DNA of 64,000 nucleotides. Origin: Candidatus Poribacteria bacterium. Its GTDB lineage: Bacteria > Poribacteria > WGA-4E > PCPOR2b. Numbering within the stretch: position 1 is the first letter of the stretch; each line of letters begins with the position of its first letter. Positions 7,571 through 16,129 of this stretch are shown here, piece by piece. The translations under genes and the position numbers were made by a program. The stretch lies in the NCBI GenBank assembly GCA_022822785.1, contig JAJEAL010000111.1, forward strand, positions 1 through 64,000, read 5' to 3'. The notes under the pieces were generated by a model. The model worked only from the letters and a program-made list of their open reading frames with translations. It did no database searches and was not told the origin of the DNA.

Positions 7571-7888
7571 ATGGCAACAAAAGAGGAACTTTACGATCAG
7601 GCGTTAACACAGTTTGGGAACAATGAACTTGACGCGGCGGTTGATACCTTCAACCTACTCATCGAGCAATACCCTGACTATGTGGATGGACATATCGGGC
7701 TCGGGCACGCCTACGAACGGCTGAGCAGATATGATGAGGCGATTGAGGCTATCAAAAAAGCGATTGAGGTTGACCCAACCGATCCGCTGAATTACACCAG
7801 CTTATCAATCTGTTATCAGCGCAAAGGGATGATTCAGGAAGCGGAAGACGCAATGGCAAAATCACAACAGCTACAGATCGGAACCTAA
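7571..7888 (+). CDS. TPR (tetratricopeptide) protein
   Basis: 105 residues from the ATG at 7571, preceded by AGCGAG. An upstream in-frame ATG at 7490 adds a sequence with no TPR character and is less likely. Three TPR helical hairpins are visible: YDQALTQFGNNELDAAVDTF, HIGLGHAYERLSRYDEAIEA and YTSLSICYQRKGMIQEAEDA. It is a protein-interaction scaffold with no catalytic domain. It lies 38 bp upstream of cimA on the same strand and is probably co-transcribed with it, though no functional link is obvious. Confidence 0.75.
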   Translation: MATKEELYDQALTQFGNNELDAAVDTFNLLIEQYPDYVDGHIGLGHAYERLSRYDEAIEAIKKAIEVDPTDPLNYTSLSICYQRKGMIQEAEDAMAKSQQLQIGT

Positions 7889-7926
7889 TACACAGTATCT
7901 GCACACCAGGAGGAAACACAGGCGAT

Positions 7927-9495
7927 ATGCTTGAACTTTACGATACAACACTCAGGGACGGGAGTCAAGGGGAGGGGGTCGCTTTCTCCGTTGAGGATAA
8001 GCTGCTCATCATCAAAGCCCTTGACCGGCTGGGTATCCATTACATCGAAGGCGGGTACCCAGGCTCAAACCCAAAGGATATAGAGTTCTTCAAAAGTGCG
8101 AAGGGACTGGAACTCCGACAAGCAGCAGTCGTGCCTTTCGGCAGCACGCGCCACCCACGCTACCAACCGAGCGAAGACCCTAATCTGTTAGCTTTACTGG
8201 ATACAGGTGCTCGCACGGTTACGATTTTCGGAAAAAGTTGGGAACTTCACGCCACGGATGTGCTCCGGGTTACAGCGCAGGAAAACATTGAACTCATTGA
8301 AAGCTCAGTCCGTTTTCTAGTCGAGAATGGACGCGAGGTCATCTACGATGCGGAACACTTCTTTGACGGCTACGACGATCAACCGGATTACGCGCTTCAA
8401 ACGCTCAAAGCAGCAGCACGCGCCGGCGCTAGATGCCTTGTGTTATGCGATACCAACGGCGGACGATTGCCGCTGGAAATTCAGGACGGTGTGCGAACCG
8501 TCATGGCAGAGATTAATCTGCCGGTCGGCATCCACACCCATAACGATGCCGGCATGGGCGCCGCAAACGCCATCCTCGCCGTGCAAGCCGGGGCAGCGCA
8601 TGTGCAAGGGACGTTCAACGGCTACGGGGAACGCTGCGGCAACGCGAATCTCGCTACTATCATCCCGACACTCAAACTCAAACTCGGGATTGACTGTATT
8701 AGTGCAGAAGGGCTCAGCCAGCTGACGGAGACCTCACGCCTCATCAGTGAATTGGCGAACCTGCCACACGACGAGCGGCAACCCTACGTCGGCAGCTCCG
8801 CTTTCGCCCATAAAGGCGGGATGCACATTGACGCCGTGCGCAAAAATCCGCTTACCTTTGAGCATATCAATCCCGAACTGGTCGGCAATGAACAACGTAT
8901 CCTGATTTCTGATCAGGCGGGGAAAAGTGCTATCCTAAAAAAAATTGAGAGACGCTACCCAAATTACGACAAAAATTCACCGGAAGTAATCGCACTTTTT
9001 GATCGATTGAAAACGGCAGAAAACGAAGGCTATCAGTACGAAGCCGCCGACGCCTCGTTTGAACTGCTGACCCGTACACTTATGGACGGGTATCAGCCGT
9101 TTTTCGATCTGCTCGGATTTCGCGTGATTATTGAAAAATTCAAAGACCATAGCATCCGGTCTGAAGCGACAATTAAGGTGATGGCGCCTGATGGCATGGT
9201 CGAACACACCGCCGCGGATGGAGATGGCCCCGTCAACGCCCTCGACAGTGCCTTGCGCAAAGCGCTTGAACGTTTTTATCCGTCGTTACAGGACGTCCAT
9301 CTGACCGACTATAAGGTCCGAGTTTTGGACACCCAAGCCGGCACCGGCGCAAAGGTTCGGGTGTTGATCGAAGCGAGCGATGGAAAAGAATCCTGGGGAA
9401 CGGTTGGTGTCTCGGAAAACATCATACAGGCAAGCTGGGAAGCGCTCACCGATAGCTTGGAATATAAGCTCTACAAAGACAGCCGTAACGCATGA
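7927..9495 (+). CDS. cimA: (R)-citramalate synthase
   Basis: 522 residues. It condenses pyruvate and acetyl-CoA to (R)-citramalate, the first step of the threonine-independent route to 2-oxobutyrate and isoleucine. The N-terminal HMGL-like barrel opens with YDTTLRDGSQGEGVAFS. HTHNDAGMGAANA (~207-219) is the metal-binding motif, and the GTFNGYGERCGNANL motif follows. The C-terminal ~130 residues form a LeuA-type regulatory/dimer domain (VMAPDGMVEHTAADGDGPVNALDSALRKAL), so feedback control by isoleucine is plausible. The length fits CimA rather than the shorter homocitrate or 2-isopropylmalate synthases. AGGAGG lies 11 bases before the ATG. Confidence 0.93.
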   Translation: MLELYDTTLRDGSQGEGVAFSVEDKLLIIKALDRLGIHYIEGGYPGSNPKDIEFFKSAKGLELRQAAVVPFGSTRHPRYQPSEDPNLLALLDTGARTVTIFGKSWELHATDVLRVTAQENIELIESSVRFLVENGREVIYDAEHFFDGYDDQPDYALQTLKAAARAGARCLVLCDTNGGRLPLEIQDGVRTVMAEINLPVGIHTHNDAGMGAANAILAVQAGAAHVQGTFNGYGERCGNANLATIIPTLKLKLGIDCISAEGLSQLTETSRLISELANLPHDERQPYVGSSAFAHKGGMHIDAVRKNPLTFEHINPELVGNEQRILISDQAGKSAILKKIERRYPNYDKNSPEVIALFDRLKTAENEGYQYEAADASFELLTRTLMDGYQPFFDLLGFRVIIEKFKDHSIRSEATIKVMAPDGMVEHTAADGDGPVNALDSALRKALERFYPSLQDVHLTDYKVRVLDTQAGTGAKVRVLIEASDGKESWGTVGVSENIIQASWEALTDSLEYKLYKDSRNA

Positions 9496-9590
9496 AGATT
9501 GAGCGAGTTAACCTTAATACTTGACCGGAACGCCTCTTTGTGTTACAATATCTATAACAATTCGATAATTAAATCCGCCGGAGGTTCCGA

Positions 9591-10148
9591 ATGACAAGTT
9601 TACAAGAAATTGCAACCGCAGCCCAAGAGATTATCCAAATCTGCGAGCAGAAGAAAACTAACAAAACGGACAAAGAGAAGCTGCTGAAACTACAAGCGGC
9701 AATTAACAGCCATATTGAAGACCTCACCGAATGCGAAGCTTGTGGATCGATTGCCGATCTGGTGGTGACAATGACGATCGAGCGGGTGACCGCAAAGTTA
9801 TGCAAAGATTGTGGGATAAACGCAATTGAAGCCGGGAAAATTAAGAAGCCGACAACACGAAGGCGATCTACCCGAACAGTACAGAAAAAGGCATCGACTA
9901 CAAAGAAAAAATCGACACGCAAACCGGCATCACCCCGAAATACGGACGAACTATATGCCGAGGTGGAAAAGCAGACAAGCCTGAAAAAAACGGAGGTTAA
10001 GCGTTTGGATAAAATTATCCAAGATATCGCCAGTCCGATGAACCTTGAGAACACAATCCTATATGTGCAGCGTGAGGTTGACCTTGCAAAATTGAAGATA
10101 GAGCAAGACGTTTTGAAGACAGCGGTCACGCTATTAATGGCCGCGTGA
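9591..10148 (+). CDS. Unknown protein with CxxC pair and Lys/Arg-rich linker
   Basis: 185 residues, no family recognised. An N-terminal helical segment (1-45) is followed by CEAC (49-52) and CKDC (72-75), a likely zinc site. A very basic stretch (about 83-120: repeated KKK, TRRRS, RKPA) follows, then a C-terminal helical region (~122-185). The basic linker next to a zinc knuckle suggests nucleic-acid or ribosome contact, but that is inference. GGAGG precedes the ATG with good spacing. It is probably monocistronic, with a MITE-like element directly downstream. Confidence 0.6.
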   Translation: MTSLQEIATAAQEIIQICEQKKTNKTDKEKLLKLQAAINSHIEDLTECEACGSIADLVVTMTIERVTAKLCKDCGINAIEAGKIKKPTTRRRSTRTVQKKASTTKKKSTRKPASPRNTDELYAEVEKQTSLKKTEVKRLDKIIQDIASPMNLENTILYVQREVDLAKLKIEQDVLKTAVTLLMAA

Positions 10149-10205
10149 AGTTCCGCTTTCACCGCTGAGGGTGCACCACACCTAGCACGGGTTTAGAACT
10201 TTGAT

Positions 10206-10332
10206 TTATGGTGAATTAGACAAATAAGCAAACATGAAAGGTAGTAGGCACACTCCGTGTGCCGTAACTCCGCGCACAACGTCCTGGCCTCGCTCGTTCA
10301 CAGTATTCAAGTAATTCTAAAATCTACCATAA
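10206..10332. mobile_element. MITE-like element, family 1, copy B
   Basis: The left end is TTATGGTGAATTAGACAAAT and the right end is TTCAAGTAATTCTAAAATCT then ACCATAA. At 127 bp it is the most compact two-ended copy. The interior carries a short palindrome around GGCACACTCCGTGTGCC (10248-10264). No coding capacity. Confidence 0.6.
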
Positions 10333-10416
10333 AGTGAACAATTTCTGAAACAGATTTTCCCCTGATGCCGTTTAGAATAATACGATCTTGGAAACGATAG
10401 GGACAAGGAGGCGCCT

Positions 10417-11028
10417 ATGGTGAAGGATAAAATGATCGATGACCTATCGGATCAAGAAGACACACAATTAGCAACGCTCACAAAGGCGGGTGACGAAGAA
10501 GCCTTTAGAACGTTGTTCGATAAACATTATAACTGGGTTTATAGTAAAACATATCGAATGCTATCCAATCATCAGGATACTGAGGAAGTCTCCTTGGATA
10601 TCTTTATGAAAGTGTGGCAGAAAATCGAGAAATGGGATACTGTTCAAGGCAGTTTTCAAGCGTGGTTGAACGTCGTTGCGAAAAATACAATCATCGATGC
10701 AATCCGCAAGAAAGAAAGGATTCGCGAAGCCCTTTTAAGTATGGAGGATGAATCTGAATTGCCACTTGTTGACCACCAAGACCATCGACCAACGCCTGAA
10801 AAGCAGGTCGAATCCCAAGAAGCTCAGGAGATTCTTGAATGGGCACTCCAGATGGTAAAAAAACCGAACCATCGAGTCGCTTGGATTTTACGCCATCTTG
10901 AGGGGTGCAGTATTGCCGAAATTTCGCAGACCCTCCAACGCAAGGAAGGAACCGTCAAGATTTGGATCTTCCGATGCACTGAGGAATTGCGGCAAATTCT
11001 TACCAGAAAGGGTCTAAAATGGGTTTAA
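10417..11028 (+). CDS. ECF-type RNA polymerase sigma factor
   Basis: 203 residues. Region 2 is clear (~25-95): EEAFRTLFDKHYNWVYSKTYRML, then DTEEVSLDIFMKVWQKIEKWD and FQAWLNVVAKNTIIDAIRKKER. Region 4 (~145-198) has the helix-turn-helix HLEGCSIAEISQTLQRKEGTVKIWIFRCTEEL. No region 3 is present, which defines the ECF class. AAGGAGG lies 8 bases before the ATG. The double-FHA gene starts 18 bases after its stop, so the two are co-transcribed. The N-terminal part of the downstream product may act as an anti-sigma or sensor partner. The target promoters are unknown. Confidence 0.92.
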   Translation: MVKDKMIDDLSDQEDTQLATLTKAGDEEAFRTLFDKHYNWVYSKTYRMLSNHQDTEEVSLDIFMKVWQKIEKWDTVQGSFQAWLNVVAKNTIIDAIRKKERIREALLSMEDESELPLVDHQDHRPTPEKQVESQEAQEILEWALQMVKKPNHRVAWILRHLEGCSIAEISQTLQRKEGTVKIWIFRCTEELRQILTRKGLKWV

Positions 11029-11045
11029 TAATTGGGGGAGATAGA

Positions 11046-12152
11046 ATGAAATTATGGAAAAAATCAGCGCGAAGCTTCAGCAAAGATGAAATAAAAAAAG
11101 CAGAGATGCTAGAGATTCATACGCGCAGAATCCGGGGAGAAAAGCTATCTCGCAAGCAAACGCGGCTGTTAAAAGCCAGTGAACAATATCCGGAATTGGA
11201 CCCGCTAAAAGAGCTCATCGATTTCGCACACCACCGTTTTGAAGAGAGAGAAAACATCATCCCGCTTCCCGGGGTGAAGCGACGGGTCGCTACCAATTTG
11301 ATGAAGCTGATCGGGCGCGCGACTGTAGAAAACGATGCGCCGCCAGCAAATGAAATCGGGTTACAACCCGCTTACAGTCCCGATCTCGTCGGAAGTGATA
11401 GCGAACTTGCCTTGCCACACGGCTCCGGTAATCCGCCGCCATTTCGTGAAAAGACGGACCCACTCAACGAAACGGTCATCCTTGACGGTGAAAACGGCGA
11501 ATCGGAAGCGTTTCTGTCAATAGCAGAGGCATGTCATCTGAAATTAAAGGTCAGCCAAGGCGACGAGGCCGGACGTGAGTACGACATTTCGTTTCAACCC
11601 ATGATTATCGGACATGAGATCGATGCAGCCATTCAGTTGGAGGCTAACGCCGCTGTTTCACAGCGTCATGCGTTACTCTCGGTCGATGACGACGAGGTGT
11701 TGATTACAAATCTCGACAACGACAGCGGCACGTGCGTTGACGGCGTTCAGATTACTGAGCCAACGCCACTGCACGTCGCTTCTAGAGTGCAAATTGGTGA
11801 GCAGTTACTCGACGTCGCCGCATTTCGCCGAGACGCGAGTATCCTTAGCGTATCTTTTGAAGCGGTGGGCGGCCCCGATCTGGGACAGGTCTACTGGGTC
11901 CACTTCAAAGAGATGACCGTGGGACGCAGCGCAGCAGCGCACATTAAACTCGCTGACTCAACAGGAACCCTCTCCCGTTTGCATGCCCGATTTAATCTGA
12001 AAAATGGCGAGGTCTACCTTACAGATCTCGGCAGCAAAAACGGAACTTATGTCAATGGCACGCGTATAGAAGAACCAACTGTCGTTGAACCAGGTGCCAG
12101 CATTGCGTTCAGCGGCGTCATCTGTGAAATCATGGATAGTGAAAATCTCTAG
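11046..12152 (+). CDS. Double FHA-domain protein paired with the sigma factor
   Basis: 368 residues from the ATG at 11046, chosen because GGGGGAG lies 6 bases upstream. An in-frame ATG at 11019 overlaps the sigma gene and lacks a site. Residues 1-70 are charged and helical and may contact the sigma factor. FHA-1 (~165-265) is diverged but keeps SQRHALLSV and NDSGTCVDGVQI. FHA-2 (~275-365) is canonical: VGRS, LSRLHARF and DLGSKNGTYVNGTRI. FHA domains bind phosphothreonine, so the pair suggests kinase-linked control of transcription; no kinase gene is nearby. No membrane segment is seen. Confidence 0.85.
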   Translation: MKLWKKSARSFSKDEIKKAEMLEIHTRRIRGEKLSRKQTRLLKASEQYPELDPLKELIDFAHHRFEERENIIPLPGVKRRVATNLMKLIGRATVENDAPPANEIGLQPAYSPDLVGSDSELALPHGSGNPPPFREKTDPLNETVILDGENGESEAFLSIAEACHLKLKVSQGDEAGREYDISFQPMIIGHEIDAAIQLEANAAVSQRHALLSVDDDEVLITNLDNDSGTCVDGVQITEPTPLHVASRVQIGEQLLDVAAFRRDASILSVSFEAVGGPDLGQVYWVHFKEMTVGRSAAAHIKLADSTGTLSRLHARFNLKNGEVYLTDLGSKNGTYVNGTRIEEPTVVEPGASIAFSGVICEIMDSENL

Positions 12153-12373
12153 CTAACGGATCTCACCCCGATAAGGTCACAGGCGTGGAGGGAAATGCCC
12201 AGCGGTTAGTAAACCGTACTAACTGATGATTCGGTTCTGTCTTTCGCTCCAGCGGAGCGGCATGTCTATAGAAGGGCGATCCTCAAAAGCGACCGTGCTC
12301 CAGCGGAGCACCATGTGGAAACCGGCTTTAGCCCCAGTTGCTCGGAATCGCGATGTATCGGGGAGGACCGACA

Positions 12374-12438
12374 AGTATACGACTTACGCAGCGCGTTCAT
12401 TCCCCATGTGCCAAATTTGCCTAAGTCCTGACATAGTT
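12374..12438. mobile_element. MITE-like element, family 2, copy 2 (short)
   Basis: The left end AGTATACGACTTACGCA and right end TTTGCCTAAGTCCTGACATA are imperfect inverted repeats matching the copies at 6181-6345 and 38507-38705. At 65 bp it is almost only the two ends and may be an internal-deletion form. Confidence 0.5.
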
Positions 12439-12448
12439 AAAGCGATAC

Positions 12449-12502
12449 CGCATCTTTTCTTCATCGTCAAGCGGAGAGAAGAATGCGGTATTTTTTTATT
12501 TG
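12449..12502 (+). terminator. Rho-independent terminator-like hairpin
   Basis: ATACCGCAT near 12449 pairs with ATGCGGTAT near 12484, with extra pairing between TCTTC and GAAGA stretches, and a run of seven Ts follows the hairpin. Its position fits the end of the sigma-FHA operon. Confidence 0.65.
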
Positions 12503-12612
12503 AATTTTTAATGCCATAAGGTATAATAATCCGCACACACCCGTGGGGCGGGCATCCCCGGTCACGTCCTAATTTTCATCACCCCTAACGGATAGAAGCG
12601 TCATCATTTGCT

Positions 12613-13716
12613 ATGAGTCAGACACAACCTGCTTTCGCCTATTTTAACCACGCCGCACACCTCTATCAGCAAGTCTCCTATGCCGAAGCGATCAAATACT
12701 ATCTGGCAGGCTTAGAGATTGATCCGATGTGCGTAGAGGCGTATGCGGACTTGGCAAAGACGTATGAAAAGCTCGGCTGCTGGGATCAGGCGATTGAGTC
12801 TCTTGAGATTGCGCTGCAACGGCGCCCCGGTTACCCAACTGCCCTGCGTCGTAAGCAACGCATCCTCGAAGAGAAAAGCATTTATGATAGCTTAACCGAT
12901 GAGCTGAATATAGTCCTCAATGCCCCCGATCGAGGTCAGCTAACCAATGCCGCTCAAGAAGGCAGTTCCAAAATCGAACACGAATTTTTCACGCTTACCG
13001 GCGGAACTACAATCCCACAAGAGCTGTTAGCGGTCTGCTCCCAAATTGTCGAACACACCTATCATAAGGTCGGGGTAGTTTTCCAATGCTACCCTCAACA
13101 TAAAGTACCCGTTTTCATCGAAACGACTAGTAAGATAAATATAGCGCAGACTGCACAACCGGGGCGCAGCACAACATCTCCAATTCAAGTTACGAATCAC
13201 ACACTATTTTCAGATGCTGACCTCCCGGTGTGGGCTGTCGCCTGCTATGAAGATGGGGGCATCCGGCTGACTTATCACCCGTATAGTAGCTTCAATCCCG
13301 CTGTTTTATACGCGGTTGTTCGGCACGAATGGACACATCTGCTTGTCGACCTACTCACGGCGGGCCGCTGTCCCAACTGGTTTGATGAAGGACTCGCTCA
13401 ATTCGTAGCTCGTCCGTTGATGAACTCGGAGAAGGCACGCATCCGGCAGGCAGGTCGAGACAAACAGCTTTTACCGTTTCGCCTCCTACAAAAGCCGTTC
13501 TCCCAGCTTCCAGAGAAACAACGCCGTTTAGCATATCTTCAGTCTTACGCAATCGTCAAATACCTAATACAACGGTTCAGTTTCGATGCGCTCCGAGAGG
13601 TGCTCAAACAGTTCGGAGACGGAGAACCAATCAATGCTGCGTTTCAAGCGGTTTTCGGCAAGACAGAAGAAGAAATTATCGTCGCCTCAAACGCAGAGCA
13701 TTGCAAGATCGTTTAG
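12613..13716 (+). CDS. TPR protein with gluzincin metallopeptidase (MA-like) domain
   Basis: 367 residues. The N-terminal ~95 residues hold TPR hairpins (FNHAAHLYQQVSYAEAIKYY, VEAYADLAKTYEKLGCWDQA). The C-terminal half is a peptidase-MA-like domain with zinc motif HEWTH in VRHEWTHLLVD (~238-242), followed by GRCPNWFDEGLAQFVA, whose Glu is the usual third zinc ligand. No signal peptide is evident, so the site of action is unclear. It is followed 11 bp later by cvpA-like and rsmE genes, probably one operon. Related catalytic modules occur in the barrel-fused protein at 34826-37693. Confidence 0.8.
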   Translation: MSQTQPAFAYFNHAAHLYQQVSYAEAIKYYLAGLEIDPMCVEAYADLAKTYEKLGCWDQAIESLEIALQRRPGYPTALRRKQRILEEKSIYDSLTDELNIVLNAPDRGQLTNAAQEGSSKIEHEFFTLTGGTTIPQELLAVCSQIVEHTYHKVGVVFQCYPQHKVPVFIETTSKINIAQTAQPGRSTTSPIQVTNHTLFSDADLPVWAVACYEDGGIRLTYHPYSSFNPAVLYAVVRHEWTHLLVDLLTAGRCPNWFDEGLAQFVARPLMNSEKARIRQAGRDKQLLPFRLLQKPFSQLPEKQRRLAYLQSYAIVKYLIQRFSFDALREVLKQFGDGEPINAAFQAVFGKTEEEIIVASNAEHCKIV

Positions 13717-13727
13717 GAGAATGAGCT

Positions 13728-14222
13728 ATGGAAGCACTTGATATCGCCATCGTAATCGTCGTCGGGATAAGCGGCTTAAGCTGCCTACGAACGGGCTTTA
13801 CACGGAGCGTGTGGGGAATTGCAGCGCTGTCTGCCGGTGCATTCGTCGCTAGCCAAGTCTGGCAAGATGTGACCCCTTTTCTCCTCCGCTTCATAAAGCA
13901 GGAACCGCTCGCCAAGTGGATGAGCATCATCGCTATCGTTGCCGCTGTGAGTATCGTGATTGATATGGTATTTAGTCACATTCAGAAGGTCGTAGAGCGT
14001 GGAGTCTTAGGGTGGATCAATCATATCATTGGGGGCGCCTTTGGCGTAATCTCTAGTGCGATTCTGATTGGGGGTGCCCTCCTGTTGTTGGACCGATTCG
14101 GCGGAGAGGAAGCCAAGCAAGCCGTTGCCAATTCCCGTTTCGCACCCGATCTCCTAGAAATCGCTAGACAAGCTTTTGACTTTGGGGAGGAAACAATTAA
14201 AGAACACTTTGGACCGATGTAA
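13728..14222 (+). CDS. cvpA: CvpA family membrane protein
   Basis: 164 residues with four predicted membrane helices (about 3-22, 28-45, 62-82, 100-125). The family N-terminus (LDIAIVIVVGISGLSCLRTGFTRSVWGIAALSAGA) and the GVLGWINHIIGGAFGV motif are seen. CvpA was first linked to colicin V production in E. coli and is now associated with envelope integrity in several bacteria. AGGAG lies 9 bases before the ATG. It is 11 bp downstream of the TPR-peptidase gene. Confidence 0.82.
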   Translation: MEALDIAIVIVVGISGLSCLRTGFTRSVWGIAALSAGAFVASQVWQDVTPFLLRFIKQEPLAKWMSIIAIVAAVSIVIDMVFSHIQKVVERGVLGWINHIIGGAFGVISSAILIGGALLLLDRFGGEEAKQAVANSRFAPDLLEIARQAFDFGEETIKEHFGPM

Positions 14223-14267
14223 AAAGCCAATTCGTCGGCACACCCTCATCTCCGGTACAGTCTACCC

Positions 14268-14990
14268 ATGCACAGTTGTTACGTTACGCCTTCCCACATC
14301 TCCGAGGACACTATCTGTATCAGCGAGTCCGAACGACACCACCTACTCAACGTACTGCGCTTGCGGACTGGCGATCGAATTGAAATTTTTGACGGAGTAG
14401 GCAACCGCTATGTCGCCTCGCTCTCCAACACCCGCACCGCTCCGCTACAGGCAAAAATCCTCCACCATCAGTTTCAGCCGCACACCCCGCCATATATTAC
14501 CCTGTTTCAAGCCTTGCCCAAGTTTGACAAGATGGATCTCATCGTGCAGAAAACGACAGAGATTGGTGTGAACCAAATCGCACCGATGATTTGCCAACGT
14601 TCAGTACCGAAATCGGTCGTTCCACAGAAACGGACTTTTCGGTGGCAACGAATTGCAAACGAAGCTGCCAAACAGTGTAAACGTCCCCATTTTACCCACG
14701 TGCTCGCCCCTCACGGCTTAGAAAAGTGTCTTGGAAGGGTAATTGACTGGGACCTGTTAATTCTGCTGTGGGAGGGCGAAAAACGGCAAAAGCTTAAAGA
14801 AATACTGCGAAACCGTGAAGATGCAAAATCAGTTGGGCTTTTTGTGGGACCCGAAGGGGGTTTTACGGACGAAGAGGTGGAGTTGGCGCTTCAAAATGGA
14901 TGCCGGCCTGCAACCCTCGGCGAAAACATCTTGCGGACAGAGACCGCCGCAATTGTCAGTGTGGCAGCCGTGATGTATGAACTCGGCTGA
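14268..14990 (+). CDS. rsmE: 16S rRNA (uracil1498-N3)-methyltransferase
   Basis: 240 residues, the standard length. RsmE methylates N3 of U1498 of 16S rRNA using S-adenosylmethionine. The N-terminal PUA-like part contains ESERHHLLNVLRLRTGDRIEIFDG. The SPOUT knot follows, with VQKTTEIGVNQIAPMICQRS, then the cofactor-binding GPEGGFTDEEVELA and LGENILRTETAAIV motifs. It is the third gene of the likely TPR-peptidase/cvpA/rsmE operon. Confidence 0.95.
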   Translation: MHSCYVTPSHISEDTICISESERHHLLNVLRLRTGDRIEIFDGVGNRYVASLSNTRTAPLQAKILHHQFQPHTPPYITLFQALPKFDKMDLIVQKTTEIGVNQIAPMICQRSVPKSVVPQKRTFRWQRIANEAAKQCKRPHFTHVLAPHGLEKCLGRVIDWDLLILLWEGEKRQKLKEILRNREDAKSVGLFVGPEGGFTDEEVELALQNGCRPATLGENILRTETAAIVSVAAVMYELG

Positions 14991-15054
14991 ACCTCATATC
15001 TCCATGCGAAGTTCATAACTCCAACGGGACGATTGGTGGAGAGAACTTGCCCGG

Positions 15055-15135
15055 TTCAATCAGCAGCAACAATCGTTACATGCTGTCGTTGCCCGATTCA
15101 TGGGGACATACTGTCGTTGCCTGATTCATCGGGTA
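15055..15135. repeat. Short direct repeats between convergent genes
   Basis: CTGTCGTTGCCCGATTCAT and CTGTCGTTGCCTGATTCAT occur 29 bp apart, followed by CGGGTACATCGGGTATCAGG. They fill the gap between rsmE and the convergent dehydrogenase gene. No function is apparent. Confidence 0.5.
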
Positions 15136-15160
15136 CATCGGGTATCAGGCAGATTTAAGC

Positions 15161-16123
15161 CTAGTGCCAAACCAGCAAGACCGCAAGTGCTTCACCCGGC
15201 GTGTTCCACAAGAAATCAAACGCAGCCTTTGCCTGCTCGTATGGAAAGCGGTGGGTGATCATCTTATCGGTTTGAATCTTGCCGGTGCGAATCTTCTCCA
15301 ATGCCCGAACTGCGGTTTGTGACAGGGGTTCGTCGATCAGGATACCGGCTACAAGCCGCTTACCCATAATCTTTGATGAATCTAACGGCAGTGGACCGCC
15401 CTGATACAGCGCGATTAGCTGAAGAATTCCTCCCCGCCGCACCATATCCTGTGCCTGATCAAACGATTTGACACCTGCATGTCCGCCGACACAATCGACG
15501 ACCAGATCTGCACCTTTCCCATCGGTCAAACGCTGCACCGCCTCAACAGGGTCCGCTTCCGAAGCATTAATCACGGCATCCGCTCCCAATTCCTTTGAGA
15601 GTTGGCAGCGCAACGGGAGCCCATCAACCGTGATAATCCTCGCAGGCTCATATCCCCGCAAAATCTGCAGCATCAAGCTCCCTACAACACCCTGTCCAAG
15701 GATGACAATCGTATCCCCCGCCTGTGCCCCGGACGATGCTGCCCACGCCGTCGCCTCTGTCGAGAGCAGGAGGAACGTTCCCGCCTCGAACGAGACATCA
15801 TCGGGGAGGGCGACTAAATGCCCCCGCGTCGAATCTACATCGCCAACCGCATATTGTGCGTGTGGCGCAGCGACCATCACCCGTTGTCCTACTTGATACT
15901 CAGTAACATCAGCGCCAACCTTCTCGACGGTGCCTGTGAGGGAATACCCCATAATCGAATGAGGAAGCGCTTCTTCACTGATATAACGACGAAACAGTTC
16001 AGAGCCACGGCTAATCAACGTCCGTTCCGTCCGCACCAACACTTGACGGCTATTAATCTCAGGAATGGGCGCATCTTCTAACTGAATGTTGCCAAACCCT
16101 TCCGGCTTAATCACACGAATCAT
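15161..16123 (-). CDS. Medium-chain dehydrogenase/reductase (zinc-independent type)
   Basis: 320 residues. A GroES-like N-terminal domain is followed by a Rossmann domain with VILGQGVVGSLMLQI for NAD(P). The position that normally carries the catalytic zinc Cys reads LISRGSEL, so the usual Cys is absent and the protein is likely zinc-free or binds metal differently. The end (MITHRFPYEQAKAAFDFLW) is typical of polyol or alcohol dehydrogenase-like members. A close paralogue is at 58910-59896. It starts 6 bp after glcF and is surely co-transcribed with it, suggesting oxidation of a hydroxy acid or polyol. Confidence 0.85.
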   Translation of the reverse strand: MIRVIKPEGFGNIQLEDAPIPEINSRQVLVRTERTLISRGSELFRRYISEEALPHSIMGYSLTGTVEKVGADVTEYQVGQRVMVAAPHAQYAVGDVDSTRGHLVALPDDVSFEAGTFLLLSTEATAWAASSGAQAGDTIVILGQGVVGSLMLQILRGYEPARIITVDGLPLRCQLSKELGADAVINASEADPVEAVQRLTDGKGADLVVDCVGGHAGVKSFDQAQDMVRRGGILQLIALYQGGPLPLDSSKIMGKRLVAGILIDEPLSQTAVRALEKIRTGKIQTDKMITHRFPYEQAKAAFDFLWNTPGEALAVLLVWH

Positions 16124-16129
16124 CGGCTC

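Larger units (their letters stand above)
12153..12612. other. Intergenic region with short MITE and terminator
   Basis: 460 bp without a convincing gene. It holds CCAGCGGAGC direct repeats near 12250 and 12300, the short family-2 MITE at 12374-12438 and a terminator at 12449-12502. A 97-codon open frame across it has no ribosome site or recognisable domain and runs through the repeats. Confidence 0.7.

Noticed and set aside
9500-9590. Riboswitch or leader between cimA and the next gene
   Set aside because: The stretch is short and AT-rich with no conserved riboswitch structure that I can recognise.
12226-12519. Plus-strand 97-codon frame between the FHA and TPR-peptidase genes
   Set aside because: No ribosome site or domain, and it runs across a MITE and a terminator.
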